From UBA5336 sp039815055 (lineage in GTDB: Bacteria > Pseudomonadota > Alphaproteobacteria > Caulobacterales > Hyphomonadaceae), in contig JBCCAA010000032.1 in the NCBI GenBank assembly GCA_039815055.1, positions 1 to 36,566 of the forward strand: a stretch of DNA of 36,566 nt, written 5' to 3'. Numbering within the stretch: position 1 is the stretch's first letter; every line of letters starts with the position of its first letter. The notes under the pieces are model-generated. The model had not been told where the DNA came from. It worked only from the letters and a program-made list of their open reading frames with translations, and made no database searches. Positions 21,870-31,510 of the stretch are shown in pieces. Made by a program: the position numbers and the translations under genes.

Positions 21870-23552
21870 ATGTCAGAGGACATCCAGCGCGAGTCGATGG
21901 AATACGATCTGGTGGTCGTGGGCGGAGGTCCAGCGGGCCTGTGCGCTGCGATCCGGTTTATGCAACTTGCCCAAGCGGCCGGAGACGAGCGGACCTGCGT
22001 GGTTCTGGAAAAGGGCGGCGAGATTGGCGCGCATATCCTGTCGGGTTTGGTGCTCGACCCCAAAGCGCTGGAGGAGTTGATCCCCGATTTCCGCGAGCGC
22101 GATGATTTTCCACTGAAAACCGAAGTCACCCGCGACGCCTACAAGATCCTCGGGCCAAAAGGCTCGTTCACTTTTCCGAACTTCCTGTTCCCCAAGCTGA
22201 TGCACAATGATGGCTGCTACACAGGCTCTCTCGCCAATGTCTGTCGCTGGCTGGGTGAGGTGGCTGAAGGCATGGGCGTGGAGATCTATCCCGGCTTTGC
22301 GGCTTCTGAAGTCGTTTACGGTGAGACGGGCCAGGTGCGCGGCGTGGTCGCCGGCGTGAATGGGATCGCCCAAGACGGCACGAAAAAGCCGGATTATGAG
22401 CCCGGCATGGAAATTCTTGGCAAGTACACACTGTTTGCCGAGGGCGCACGCGGATCGCTCACCAAAGACGTGAAGGCGAAGTTCAATCTTGAAGCTGTAA
22501 GCGATCCACAAGTCTATGGCATTGGCTTGAAAGAGGTCTGGTCGGTTCCTGACGATGAAACGTTTGAAGACGGCTATGCCCAGCACACATTCGGCTGGCC
22601 GGCGGACACGGCCCACAGCTCGGGCGGCGGTTTCCTCTACAAGTTCCGCGACAATGGCGAGCCCTTTGTGAGCGTCGGCTATGTGGTCCACCTGAACTAC
22701 CGCAACCCGTACATCGCGCCCTATGAAGAGTTCCAACGCTACAAGCACCACCACGACATCATCGAGCATATCGAGGGTGGCAAGCGCGTGTCTTACGGCG
22801 CGCGGGCGATCACATCAGGTGGACTGCAGTCTGTGCCGAAACTCGGGTTTCCCGGTGGGGGCCTGATTGGCTGTTCTGCAGGGTTCGTGAACCTGCCGCG
22901 TATCAAAGGCACTCACAATGCCATGAAGACTGGCATGCTGGGTGCTGAATGCGCGTTTGAAGCAGTGTCAGCGGGCCGGGAAGGCGACAGTCTCGACGCG
23001 CTCGATGCGGCCTGGAAAGACAGCTGGGTGTATGACGATCTTTCAAAAGTGCGCAACACCAAGCCGTTGATGAGCCGCTATGGCACGCTGGTCGGCGCGG
23101 CCGTGGGTATGCCTGACATGTATCTGCGCAGCTGGTTTGGCTTTGGTTGCATCCCCACGCTGGCCAACAAGAAGGCCGATTATCAGTATTTGAAACCGGC
23201 CAAAAAATTCAAGCCGATCGAATACCCCAAGCCCGATGGCAAGATCAGCTTCGACAAGCTGACGAATGTGTCGTTCACCAACACCTATCATGGTGAAGAC
23301 CAGCCAATTCACCTGCATGTCCAGAACGAAGCTCTGCAGAAAAGTTCAGAGTTCGAAGAGTTTGCTGGCCCGTCGGCGCGCTACTGCCCGGCTGGTGTTT
23401 ATGAGTGGATAGAGGAGAACGGCGACGTCCGCTTCCAGATCAACTCGCAGAACTGCATCCACTGCAAGACCTGCGATATCAAGGACCCGAACCAGAACAT
23501 CAACTGGGTGACCCCGGAAGGCGGCGGCGGCCCAGCCTATCCAAATATGTAG
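21870..23552 (+). CDS. Electron transfer flavoprotein-ubiquinone oxidoreductase
   Basis: A 560-residue membrane-associated flavoprotein. The FAD-binding motif VVVGGGPAG (15-23) is followed by ETF-QO-specific segments: GAHILSGLVLDP, the HNDGCYTGSL region and GFVNLPRIKGTHNAMKTGM. The C-terminal 4Fe-4S domain has its four cysteines in RYCPAGVYE and in CIHCKTC, ending in the family's GGGGPAYPNM. It transfers electrons from fatty-acid and amino-acid dehydrogenases, through ETF, to the quinone pool. ATG 21870 has a strong GGAGGAAGAG ribosome binding site; the frame is open upstream, but that part overlaps the divergent glycosylase gene. No ETF subunit genes are adjacent. Confidence 0.96.
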   Translation: MSEDIQRESMEYDLVVVGGGPAGLCAAIRFMQLAQAAGDERTCVVLEKGGEIGAHILSGLVLDPKALEELIPDFRERDDFPLKTEVTRDAYKILGPKGSFTFPNFLFPKLMHNDGCYTGSLANVCRWLGEVAEGMGVEIYPGFAASEVVYGETGQVRGVVAGVNGIAQDGTKKPDYEPGMEILGKYTLFAEGARGSLTKDVKAKFNLEAVSDPQVYGIGLKEVWSVPDDETFEDGYAQHTFGWPADTAHSSGGGFLYKFRDNGEPFVSVGYVVHLNYRNPYIAPYEEFQRYKHHHDIIEHIEGGKRVSYGARAITSGGLQSVPKLGFPGGGLIGCSAGFVNLPRIKGTHNAMKTGMLGAECAFEAVSAGREGDSLDALDAAWKDSWVYDDLSKVRNTKPLMSRYGTLVGAAVGMPDMYLRSWFGFGCIPTLANKKADYQYLKPAKKFKPIEYPKPDGKISFDKLTNVSFTNTYHGEDQPIHLHVQNEALQKSSEFEEFAGPSARYCPAGVYEWIEENGDVRFQINSQNCIHCKTCDIKDPNQNINWVTPEGGGGPAYPNM

Positions 23553-23555
23553 GCT

Positions 23556-24626
23556 CTAGACGATTCTTTGTGAGTCGGGAAAGCGCATTTGGAATGCCAT
23601 ACTCCAGTCGTTCGTGCGTCGTTTTTCCGTCAGCACCACCAGACAACCGCCAAACCCACCGCCGGTGAGGCGCGCGCCTGTTGCGCCAAGGTCCAAAGCG
23701 GCTTCGACCATAGCGTCAATCTCGGGCGTTGAGGCTTCAAAGTCGGTTGAATAGGAGCGGTGTGCCTTAACCATAAGCGCGCCAAGCGTATCGCTGTCGC
23801 CAGCTTCCATGGCTTTTACCGCCGCGAGAACGCGTTGGTGCTCTGTCCATGAATGGCGTGCGCGGCCCTGAAGTGGGTAAGGCAAACCCTCGATCCTTTC
23901 GGCTTGCTGTGGAGACATCTGGCAAAGCAGCGCCACCCCAAGTGCCGCCGCTGCCGCGTCTGCTTCGCCGCGCCGCGCGCCATAGCGTCCATCATCGAGT
24001 TTGCGCGTGACGCCAGAGTGGATCACCAGCACGTCGTGTGTGTCCGGCAGAGGGATCTGCTGGTACTCTAAAGTTTTAGTGTTGAGCGCCAAAGCGTGGC
24101 CTGGCATGCCTGCGATGACGGCCATCTGATCCATGATCCCGCAAGGCATTCCGATGAAATCGCGCTCAATGGCCTGGGCATGGCGCGCCAGATCGGTGTT
24201 CGACACCGATTGACCGTTCGATTTCAAACACGCCTGAAGGACGGAAACAATTGTCGCAGCAGAGGATGACAGTCCCGACCCCGCAGGCAGGTTGCTTGAA
24301 ATCGAAAGCCGCGCCGCACCCGCGATCCAGCTCTGACGCCGTGCCAACTGCAAAGCGCCGCTGGCATAGTCGGACCAGCGTCCTGATGCGGGCATATCGA
24401 GATCGAGATGTGCAAGCAGTCCCGGCTCCAGGTCGGAAACGATCACGTCCTGATCGCCGGTTTGGGGGGCAAAGGCCGTCCAGATACCCTGGGGCACTGG
24501 CATCGGCAGCACCATGCCGCCGGAATAATCGATGTGTTCGCCGATCAAATTCACGCGGCCCGGCGTGAAGGATTCCGTGTTGGGCTCCGCGCCGAACTGA
24601 GCGTGAAAAAGCGTGCGCGCACTCAT
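23556..24626 (-). CDS. galK: Galactokinase
   Basis: A 356-residue GHMP kinase with the galactokinase signature GRVNLIGEHIDYSGG near the N-terminus, the phosphate-binding LPAGSGLSSSAA, and the C-terminal TGGGFGGCLV. It phosphorylates galactose at C1 in the Leloir pathway. The ATG overlaps the galT stop by 4 bases, giving a galT-galK operon. The 3' end lies 3 bases from the ETF-QO stop, with no room for a separate terminator. Confidence 0.95.
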   Translation of the reverse strand: MSARTLFHAQFGAEPNTESFTPGRVNLIGEHIDYSGGMVLPMPVPQGIWTAFAPQTGDQDVIVSDLEPGLLAHLDLDMPASGRWSDYASGALQLARRQSWIAGAARLSISSNLPAGSGLSSSAATIVSVLQACLKSNGQSVSNTDLARHAQAIERDFIGMPCGIMDQMAVIAGMPGHALALNTKTLEYQQIPLPDTHDVLVIHSGVTRKLDDGRYGARRGEADAAAAALGVALLCQMSPQQAERIEGLPYPLQGRARHSWTEHQRVLAAVKAMEAGDSDTLGALMVKAHRSYSTDFEASTPEIDAMVEAALDLGATGARLTGGGFGGCLVVLTEKRRTNDWSMAFQMRFPDSQRIV

Positions 24627-25717
24627 GCCGTCTTCAACGCTGCTGCAGCTGCCTCCGGCAGAACATCAACGGTAAACACATTGGTCGATTGTTCGATCGA
24701 GGCGAGGAATTTCACTTTCTCTGCCGCCCTCAAAAGGGGGTAATACTGGGCGGTGAAGTGAAAGCCCTTTGAGCCACCTTTGGGCGCGGCATGCAGCGTC
24801 AGCATGTACGGCATGTCGCGCCCGAAAAGCCGGTCATATCGCGCTGTCATTTCTCCCAGTAGCTCGGCGAACCCTTCGATTTCTTCACCGGAAAACGCCC
24901 ACGGCCCGTCCCGGCGCGATCGCGGAGTGAGCCAGACTTCATAGGGAAAACGCGCAAACGGAGGCGCAAAGGCGACCATGCCGCCCGCCTCCACGATCCC
25001 ATAGGACTCCCACCAGTCGGGCAGATGGGTCTCAAGGGACCAGCCATCGGCAAACGCGTCCGCGGCCTTGGCCTGGACCGGCGGGACGAAATCAAAGGCA
25101 TAGAGTTGGCCGTGGGGGTGGTGCAGGGTGACGCCCACAGCCTCGCCTCGGTTTTCGAACGGCATCACCACGCTGTGCCCCCGGGCGAACAGGTCAGCGT
25201 AGCGCTCGATCCAGGCATGGATGAGCAGAAGGCGCCGGTCCTGGCCAAGGGTTGTCAGATTGCCGGTCTGATCGGGGGTGTAGACCACGACTTCGCAATG
25301 TCCACACGCGGCGCGGCGCTGAATCCCTGTCGCACCAGTATCAAACCCGGTTGCGGTTTCCGACAGCGTAGGAAACCGGTTTTCAAAGATGGCGATTTCA
25401 AAATCCGAAAACGGGATCTCTGAAAGTGGCTGTCCCGGCCCGCCCGGTGCGATCGGGTCGTCTGCCTGGCCTGGCAGGTGCGGCCGGTTCTGACGCGCAC
25501 CGGCATAGATCGACCATTCCTGGCGAAGCGGATGCCAGCGCAACTCACTCGGCCCGGCGCCGGAGGCAAAGTCCTCTGCCGCCTGCAAGCCTTCATGCGG
25601 GGTAAACCCATACAGCAGGAGGTCGCGGCCATCGGCTTTTCTCGCCCGGCGCAAATAGAGTGGGCGTCCATCCGGCGCGCTGGCGAACTGGGACAATTCA
25701 GGCGACAAGATCTGCAT
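24623..25717 (-). CDS. galT: Galactose-1-phosphate uridylyltransferase
   Basis: A 364-residue HIT-superfamily enzyme. The active site HPHGQ (in LHHPHGQLYAF) carries the nucleophilic histidine; other family features are FENRFPTL near the N-terminal third, a CGHC pair (ACGHCEVVVY) at the likely metal site, and GSKGFHFTAQYYPLLR in the C-terminal part. It exchanges UMP between UDP-glucose and galactose-1-phosphate. First gene of the galT-galK pair; galE is on the + strand at 18097. The region to the divergent TPR gene at 25903 must hold its promoter. Confidence 0.95.
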   Translation of the reverse strand: MQILSPELSQFASAPDGRPLYLRRARKADGRDLLLYGFTPHEGLQAAEDFASGAGPSELRWHPLRQEWSIYAGARQNRPHLPGQADDPIAPGGPGQPLSEIPFSDFEIAIFENRFPTLSETATGFDTGATGIQRRAACGHCEVVVYTPDQTGNLTTLGQDRRLLLIHAWIERYADLFARGHSVVMPFENRGEAVGVTLHHPHGQLYAFDFVPPVQAKAADAFADGWSLETHLPDWWESYGIVEAGGMVAFAPPFARFPYEVWLTPRSRRDGPWAFSGEEIEGFAELLGEMTARYDRLFGRDMPYMLTLHAAPKGGSKGFHFTAQYYPLLRAAEKVKFLASIEQSTNVFTVDVLPEAAAAALKTA

Positions 25718-25902
25718 CCGGGGTCTGTGGGCGTTGACGTGCCCCTAACGCTGACTTCGCCAACCGTGCAAGTCCTAAGCACGGGGTCGTGGTCACCGGA
25801 TGGCGACGCGGGAAGAGGTCTTCACTGGATTGTCATGGCATTGACGCCTTGTTTCCGCCCGGCCCGGCGGGCACAGTGGGTGTTCAATCGCCGGAGTTCC
25901 AG

Positions 25903-27780
25903 ATGCGTCACCTCTTTGTCAGCGCGGCCCTTGCCGCTTTCCTATCGGTTTCTGGTCCTGTCGCAGGAGCTGCGCCGGCAGATCCTGCGGAGGTGACATA
26001 CTCAGCGTCAGATGCAGCAATGGCCACAGCGGTGCGCGCACCGTCGGGCGCTTTGGTTGGGCTTGAGACCTATGACAGCCCGAGCGAGGCAATCCGTGCC
26101 GGGGACATGGCCGCTTTCATTTCTCTGGCAAAAGCGGGGGACATGGACAACAGCGATCCACTCGCCATTCCGCACATTGCCGTGGTGGTGGACGCGCTCG
26201 CAGCGGGCGACCTTGATGCGGCGCGAGATGTTCTCGTCGATGTTGATCTTGCATTGGATCCAGCCGCGGCCTTCATGGACGCCTGGATCTATGCGCTGGA
26301 TGGCGACGTAGATGAGGCTGTCACGCGCCATCGCGACCTTCACCGCAACCTACCAGGACTCACAGCCGATTTGTCATTGGCCGCCCTTCTGGAGGCCACC
26401 GGACGAATTGAGGAAGCCCTTGCGGTGTACGAGTCCATGACGCCGGCGCGCATTGAGGCCCCTGAGCACGACTTCGATGCGAAGGGTATTTTGTTCAGCC
26501 ATGTTCAAATGGTGGTGGCACGGCGAACCCTTCTCCTCCGTCTGGAAGGGCGATTGGATGAGGCTGTTGAGGTCTATCAGGAGCTCGCCGCCGCTGAACC
26601 GGAACAGGCTGTATTCTATGCCGCCGCCATAGATTCGTTGCTCACCGGCAAGGGCCTCGACAATGAGTATCTGACACTGGATGCAGCTTTTGCGCGCTCG
26701 GTTGCGGATCTTTCCATGTCGCTTTGGCGCCAGCGTTTGATTATGAATGCGATGGCCGGAAACCGGCTCCGCGGCCTTGATGAGCGCCGCGCGACGCTGG
26801 ACCAGCTGGCGCTGTTGATTGATCCGGAAAATGACGATTTGCGGGAAAATGTGGTGGCTCTCTTGGCCAGCGAGGCCCTGTTCGAGGGCGCGGCACATGT
26901 GGCGCAGTCGGCCCCGGACGACACGTCAGGGCTTCAACTCTCTGCGGCCCAGTCACTCCTGTTCGCGCGACGTGAAGATGATGCTCGTCTGGCATTGAAT
27001 TCGGCGCTTGATCTGGCCGAGGAGGATGAGCGGCTCGGCATTGTGTCCGGCGCCATGCGCATTCACGCGCTGATGGGCGATGAAACCGATGCGGTTGAGC
27101 TGGCGACCCAAGCCATCTCGCTTGCTGAGAACCCGGCTGAAGCGGCCATGACCCGCGCTGTGAAAGCAGAAATCCTGCAGCAATTTGGCCGCATGGACGA
27201 GTCGCTGGAGTTTGCCCGTCAAGCGCGCGATCTCGATGACACCCATGACCGTCGGATGTTCCTTGCCAATATTCTGGGCGAAACTGGCGAGATCGAAGAG
27301 GGGCTTCAGCTCATTCGACGCGAGCGCCTGAAACGCCCGAACGATCCGTATATGCTCAATACGCTCGGCTACTTCCTGATTTCACACACTGATGATCTGG
27401 TTGAGGGCTACAAAGTTCTGTTCCGGGCCAATGCCTTGGCACCGAACAACCCCTACATCGCCGACAGCCTTGGTTGGGCGTATTTCAAACTGGGTCATAT
27501 GGACAGCGCAGAGCGGATGATCGAGATCGCCCGGCGCGCGCTTGAGCCAAATCTGCACTGGGAGTTGGAGCACCATATCGGCGATATTTACTGGTATCAG
27601 GGCCGGGAAGATGAAGCACGCGAGGCCTGGACAACTGCGCTTGAAGAGTTCCCGCCATACCAGACTGCAGAGGAGCTTCGCGACAAGCTTGAAAACGGTT
27701 TGACTGAACCGATGCCAGAGCGTGTGCCGCTGCCGCGCGTGTCTCTGGATGATGCTGAAACCACGCAGAGAAAAACTTAG
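25903..27780 (+). CDS. Periplasmic TPR-repeat protein (paralogue of the next gene)
   Basis: A 625-residue protein with a cleavable signal peptide (likely cleavage after V-A-G-A near residue 22) and many degenerate tetratricopeptide repeats throughout. The last 150 residues hold the best repeats, including LNTLGYFL, ADSLGWAYFKLG and HIGDIYWYQGREDEAREAW. The start ATG 25903 is supported by GGAG at 25893-25896; the frame is open further upstream but that part lacks coding features. The C-terminal repeats are very similar to those of the lipoprotein encoded next, so the two are tandem paralogues. TPR proteins of this type sit upstream of ispE in other proteobacteria as well. A role as an envelope assembly scaffold is inference. 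Confidence 0.85.
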   Translation: MRHLFVSAALAAFLSVSGPVAGAAPADPAEVTYSASDAAMATAVRAPSGALVGLETYDSPSEAIRAGDMAAFISLAKAGDMDNSDPLAIPHIAVVVDALAAGDLDAARDVLVDVDLALDPAAAFMDAWIYALDGDVDEAVTRHRDLHRNLPGLTADLSLAALLEATGRIEEALAVYESMTPARIEAPEHDFDAKGILFSHVQMVVARRTLLLRLEGRLDEAVEVYQELAAAEPEQAVFYAAAIDSLLTGKGLDNEYLTLDAAFARSVADLSMSLWRQRLIMNAMAGNRLRGLDERRATLDQLALLIDPENDDLRENVVALLASEALFEGAAHVAQSAPDDTSGLQLSAAQSLLFARREDDARLALNSALDLAEEDERLGIVSGAMRIHALMGDETDAVELATQAISLAENPAEAAMTRAVKAEILQQFGRMDESLEFARQARDLDDTHDRRMFLANILGETGEIEEGLQLIRRERLKRPNDPYMLNTLGYFLISHTDDLVEGYKVLFRANALAPNNPYIADSLGWAYFKLGHMDSAERMIEIARRALEPNLHWELEHHIGDIYWYQGREDEAREAWTTALEEFPPYQTAEELRDKLENGLTEPMPERVPLPRVSLDDAETTQRKT

Positions 27781-27791
27781 AACCTGACCTC

Positions 27792-27833
27792 ATGTGCCAC
27801 GGCCCTTGCACATCATAGCAGGCCTCGGCACAT
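27792..27833. repeat. Imperfect inverted repeat between the two TPR genes
   Basis: ATGTGCC (27792-27798) pairs with GGCACAT (27827-27833), and GGCC (27801-27804) with GGCC (27821-27824), separated by a two-base mismatch and a 16-base loop. It occupies most of the 60-base gap between the TPR genes. Without a T-run, it may be a transcript-stabilising or attenuating hairpin rather than a terminator. Confidence 0.35.
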
Positions 27834-27840
27834 AAGGTGG

Positions 27841-29592
27841 ATGGGAACGTTGCGAATAAAACTCGCCGGCTTGGCAGCCGCGGCGATAGCCGCGTGCACG
27901 AGTACGGCCAGCGTTGGAAATGAGAGGCTGCTCAGCCTGCTTGGTCCGGCCCAACGTCCCGCCGACGCCGACACCTATTCTGCCTTCTTGATTGCGCGGT
28001 ACGCGTCGCTCACCAATGACCCGCGGCGCGCACTTGAAGAATATGCGGTTGCTCTCGAAAACGAGCCGACCAATGGCGAACTTGCCGAGCGCGCCGTGTT
28101 CACCGCTCTGGTGGCAGGCGATTTCGAGCGTGCGGAATCCTATGCTGGGTTAGCGCAGGACGCCAAATCTGAATTATCGCCCCTTGTGCGCATGACACTC
28201 GCTGTCGAGGCGATCCAGTCCGATGATGTGGATGAGGCCATCTACCAGCTCGAGACAGGGCGGTTTGGGCCTTTCAACTCCATGATGGTCGCCAATCTGC
28301 GCGCGTGGCTGGCTATGGCGGATGGTGAGTTGGAGACCGCGCACGCGATCCTTGTGTCCACACGGGTCGGCGATGGGGCATTGGACAGTGTGAGTTTATA
28401 CATGCTTGGGCTGATCTATCTGGCTGCAGAGCAGGATGACTTGGCGCTTGATGTATTCGAGACGGTTTGGGAAGCCGGGCCTCGATTGGCAGTCGCAGCG
28501 GAAGCCCAGGCTCGTATCCTGGCGAATTCTGATCGTCGTGATGACGCGCTGGAGATTCTGCAAACATTCCGAGCCCAAGTCGGCCCCAATCCATCTGTGG
28601 ACCGACTTTCATCACGCCTGGAGGATGGACTGCCGGTCGCATTAAACCGGCCAACACTCCGGGAAGGCGCAGCCTTGGCCCTGTACGCGCCAGCAGCTGC
28701 CTTGGCGGCGCAAACCGACAGCGATTTGGCGGGTGTTTATTTCGCGATGGCGTTGGCGCTTGATCCGGATCTTGATGCGGCGCGCACGCTTTGGGCCAAT
28801 ACGCTGGACACGGCGGGACGACGTGATGATGCCTTGCGCCTGCTTGCAGGTGTCAAATCGGATTCCCCATTCTACGCGACAGCGCGCGGCCAGATGGCGT
28901 GGGCCTACCGACGCCAGGGTCGCAACGACCAAGCCATCGAGACGGCTGCAACGGCGCTGGCCGCTCAGCCAGACCGCGACCTTAAAGTCCAGTTGGCCGA
29001 CCTGTTCACCACGCTCGACCGGGATGGTGAAGCTGACAGACTGCTGAGCGAGATCATTGATCTGGATGGTGTGTCCGCAAGGGAAGACTGGCGTCTATTC
29101 TTCGCGCGCGGTGCGGCCCGCGAACGGTTAGGACGTTGGCCCGAAGCCGAACGCGATCTTAGGTTTGCGATGACCCTGTCGCCCGACAATGCGCGCATCC
29201 TCAATCACCTCGGTTATGGCCTTGTTGATCGCGGGCAAAATCTTGAAGAAGGGCTGCGCCTGATTTCGCGGGCCGCTGATCTTGATCCACGTTCGGGGTT
29301 GATCCTCGACAGTTTGGGGTGGGCCTACTTTAGGCTTGGGGACTATGGCCGGGCGGTAAACCAACTTGAACGCGCGGTGGAGCTTGAGCCCGGCAACGCA
29401 GTAATCAATGACCATCTGGGCGACGCATACTGGCGCACGGGCCGTCGAACAGAAGCGAAATTCCAGTGGCGACGCGCGCTGGCGCTCGGCCTTGACGGCG
29501 AAGCTGGCCAGCTCGCGAAATCCAAAATGGATGTCGGCCTTGGGGGCACTACCAATCTGGTCGGATACCCCGACACCAATGGCCACCCGTGA
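27841..29592 (+). CDS. TPR-repeat lipoprotein upstream of ispE
   Basis: A 583-residue protein with a lipoprotein signal (lipobox I-A-A-C19) and tetratricopeptide repeats to the end. The C-terminal part, LNHLGYGL, LDSLGWAYFRLG and HLGDAYWRTGRRTEAKFQW, repeats the pattern of the upstream paralogue. An AAGGTGG ribosome binding site touches ATG 27841. The TGA overlaps the ispE ATG (TGATG), indicating coupled translation. In Pseudomonas, as I recall, a similar TPR protein lies upstream of lolB and ispE, so the neighbourhood is old. The probable site is the outer membrane, facing the periplasm. The specific function is unknown; outer-membrane or lipoprotein biogenesis is a reasonable guess. Confidence 0.87.
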   Translation: MGTLRIKLAGLAAAAIAACTSTASVGNERLLSLLGPAQRPADADTYSAFLIARYASLTNDPRRALEEYAVALENEPTNGELAERAVFTALVAGDFERAESYAGLAQDAKSELSPLVRMTLAVEAIQSDDVDEAIYQLETGRFGPFNSMMVANLRAWLAMADGELETAHAILVSTRVGDGALDSVSLYMLGLIYLAAEQDDLALDVFETVWEAGPRLAVAAEAQARILANSDRRDDALEILQTFRAQVGPNPSVDRLSSRLEDGLPVALNRPTLREGAALALYAPAAALAAQTDSDLAGVYFAMALALDPDLDAARTLWANTLDTAGRRDDALRLLAGVKSDSPFYATARGQMAWAYRRQGRNDQAIETAATALAAQPDRDLKVQLADLFTTLDRDGEADRLLSEIIDLDGVSAREDWRLFFARGAARERLGRWPEAERDLRFAMTLSPDNARILNHLGYGLVDRGQNLEEGLRLISRAADLDPRSGLILDSLGWAYFRLGDYGRAVNQLERAVELEPGNAVINDHLGDAYWRTGRRTEAKFQWRRALALGLDGEAGQLAKSKMDVGLGGTTNLVGYPDTNGHP

Positions 29593-30518
29593 TGGCGGGC
29601 GGGTTGAGGGCCTACGCGCCGGCCAAGGTCAATCTCTATCTTCACGTCGGGCCAGCCCGGAAAGATGGACGGCACCCTCTCGATTCCCTCGTCGTATTCG
29701 CCGGACGCGAGGCGGCTGACCGGCTGGAACTTACCGTTGCAGATGATACCGGCCTCGACGTTGAAGGCCCGTTCGCCGAAGAGGCGGGCCCCATAGAGAG
29801 CAACCTGGTGCTGGAGGCCTATCGGCGGCTGTGCTGTCAGGTCAGGCTGCCCGGCGATAAGGCGCGCCATCTGCAATTTGTGCTGAACAAGTATTTGCCG
29901 GCCGGCGCCGGGATCGGTGGCGGATCAGCCGATGCAGCTGCCGCTCTGAGGCTGATGGTCCTGGATCATTTCAAGCTTTCAACGCGCACGATGACCGATA
30001 TTGCCCCGCAGCTTGGAGGTGATGTTCTCGCGTGCGTCTGGAACCGGCCCGTTCTGATGCGCGGGGATGGTGACGATGTGATCCCGCTCGATGATCCCAA
30101 AGGCATTTTGAAACGCGGACCGGGCAGCGGACTGCCGGCAGTTTTGGTCAATCCTGGTATGTTTTGCCCAACCGGGCCTGTATTTCGGCGGTTTGACGAA
30201 ATGGACGTTGCCAGAGAGCTTGATTTGCAGCCTTTGACAGAAGTTCCGGACGAGGATGCTCTTTTAAGTTGGCTTCGCCGCGATACGAAGAACGATCTTC
30301 AGGCGGCAGCCTGCGATCTGGTGCCGGAAATCGCGTTTGTCCTTGAGCAGCTGGAGGCGCAGGCCGGTGTGAGGCTCGCCCGCATGTCCGGCTCAGGGGC
30401 TACCTGTTTTGCGGTGTTCGACGACATGGGGTTCGCGTTGGAAAGCCAGGCACGACTGTCCCGCGAGCATCCTGATTGGTGGGTACGCGCGACGCTATTG
30501 GGAGAGGGCGCCCAGTGA
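29592..30518 (+). CDS. ispE: 4-diphosphocytidyl-2-C-methyl-D-erythritol kinase
   Basis: A 308-residue GHMP kinase of the methylerythritol phosphate pathway for isoprenoid precursors. IspE features: APAKVNLYLHV at the N-terminus, the ATP-binding PAGAGIGGGSADAAAAL, LGGDV and the C-terminal MSGSGATCFAVF. ATG 29592 overlaps the TPR lipoprotein stop; an in-frame GTG three bases upstream is possible. Its stop overlaps the GTG start of the WecA-like gene, so the TPR lipoprotein, ispE and the transferase form a coupled set that links isoprenoid supply with use of the polyprenyl carrier. Confidence 0.95.
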   Translation: MAGGLRAYAPAKVNLYLHVGPARKDGRHPLDSLVVFAGREAADRLELTVADDTGLDVEGPFAEEAGPIESNLVLEAYRRLCCQVRLPGDKARHLQFVLNKYLPAGAGIGGGSADAAAALRLMVLDHFKLSTRTMTDIAPQLGGDVLACVWNRPVLMRGDGDDVIPLDDPKGILKRGPGSGLPAVLVNPGMFCPTGPVFRRFDEMDVARELDLQPLTEVPDEDALLSWLRRDTKNDLQAAACDLVPEIAFVLEQLEAQAGVRLARMSGSGATCFAVFDDMGFALESQARLSREHPDWWVRATLLGEGAQ

Positions 30519-31510
30519 GTCCGGTGATATGGGCGATTGCATTCGCGGTGTCTGCGGTGGTTTGTGGTCTCATGGTTGTGATCGGGCCCCGTGATGAACC
30601 CGATGGCAAGCGAAAGACCCAAGAACGCCCGGTGCCGAGTGGGGGTGGTGTCGGCATTGCGGTGGGCGCGCTGGCGGCCATGGTGGCGGGCAACATGTTT
30701 GTCCTGCCGGGAGTCTATACGCCCTGGCTTTCCATCCTCGCCGCAGGTCTGATCTTTCTCGCGCTCGGATTTCTGGATGACTGTTTCGACCTGGATGCGC
30801 GTCTGAAAACGGGTCTGCTGGGGGCGTTGTCTCTGATCACCGTCGGGGTGGGATGGTGGCTTTTTGCGTCCTTTGCAGATGAGGTCCCGACAGGAGTTGT
30901 GATCTCAGCCGTCCTGGTCCTTGGTGGGGCGCTTTGGCTGTTTGTGTTTACAAATGCAGCAAATTTTATGGACGGATCCAACGGGTTGTCACTCGGGGCC
31001 ATGGCCATCATGCTTGTTGCTTTGGCGGTGATGAGTCAGAATACGTTGGGTCTGGTCGCAGCTGTATTTGGTTTCCTGGTCTGGAACATGACGGGGCGAC
31101 TTTACGCGGGCGACTCCGGCGCGCTGTTTGTCGGGTTTCTGGTGGCGGCGCTCGGTCTTTTGGGCGCTTTCGCGGGGGTATACTCTATTTGGATCCCGCC
31201 TTTGATCGGGCTGCCTTTTATTGCGGATGTGTTGCTGACGTTGATCTGGCGAGCGAGGAAAGGCCGCAAGCTTATGCATGCCCACAATGAACACGCCTAT
31301 CACCTGTTGAAACGGGCGGGTTGGGGGCATTGGCCGGTGGCGCTGTTGTATTGGGGGCTCACGGCTGCGTGCTGCACACTGGCGATCTGGGCGATGTTTG
31401 GCCCAACCCATGTCCAGCTGGTCACGTTTTGGAGTGCTGCTGCTGTGGTTTCCGCGCTCTGGATTTGGCAGCGGATGGTCTATTGGCCGCGGGTCAGTGT
31501 AACCGGCTGA
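30515..31510 (+). CDS. WecA-like polyprenyl-phosphate sugar-1-phosphate transferase
   Basis: A 331-residue integral membrane protein with about 10-11 helices. Family motifs: PSGGGVGI near the start, the D-D pair in FLDDCFDLD, NAANFMDGSNGLS, AGDSGALFVGF and the late H-x-H-x-x-H region HAHNEHAYHLLKRAGWGH. These define the MraY/WecA superfamily, and the lack of MraY-specific segments and presence of the short loop favour the WecA/WbpL type that starts O-antigen or other lipid-linked glycans. GTG 30515 overlaps the ispE TGA (GTGA) and is preceded by a GGGAGAGGG site. The sugar is not determinable from sequence. The 3' end overlaps the convergent polyprenyl synthase gene by 17 bases. Confidence 0.88.
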   Translation: MSPVIWAIAFAVSAVVCGLMVVIGPRDEPDGKRKTQERPVPSGGGVGIAVGALAAMVAGNMFVLPGVYTPWLSILAAGLIFLALGFLDDCFDLDARLKTGLLGALSLITVGVGWWLFASFADEVPTGVVISAVLVLGGALWLFVFTNAANFMDGSNGLSLGAMAIMLVALAVMSQNTLGLVAAVFGFLVWNMTGRLYAGDSGALFVGFLVAALGLLGAFAGVYSIWIPPLIGLPFIADVLLTLIWRARKGRKLMHAHNEHAYHLLKRAGWGHWPVALLYWGLTAACCTLAIWAMFGPTHVQLVTFWSAAAVVSALWIWQRMVYWPRVSVTG

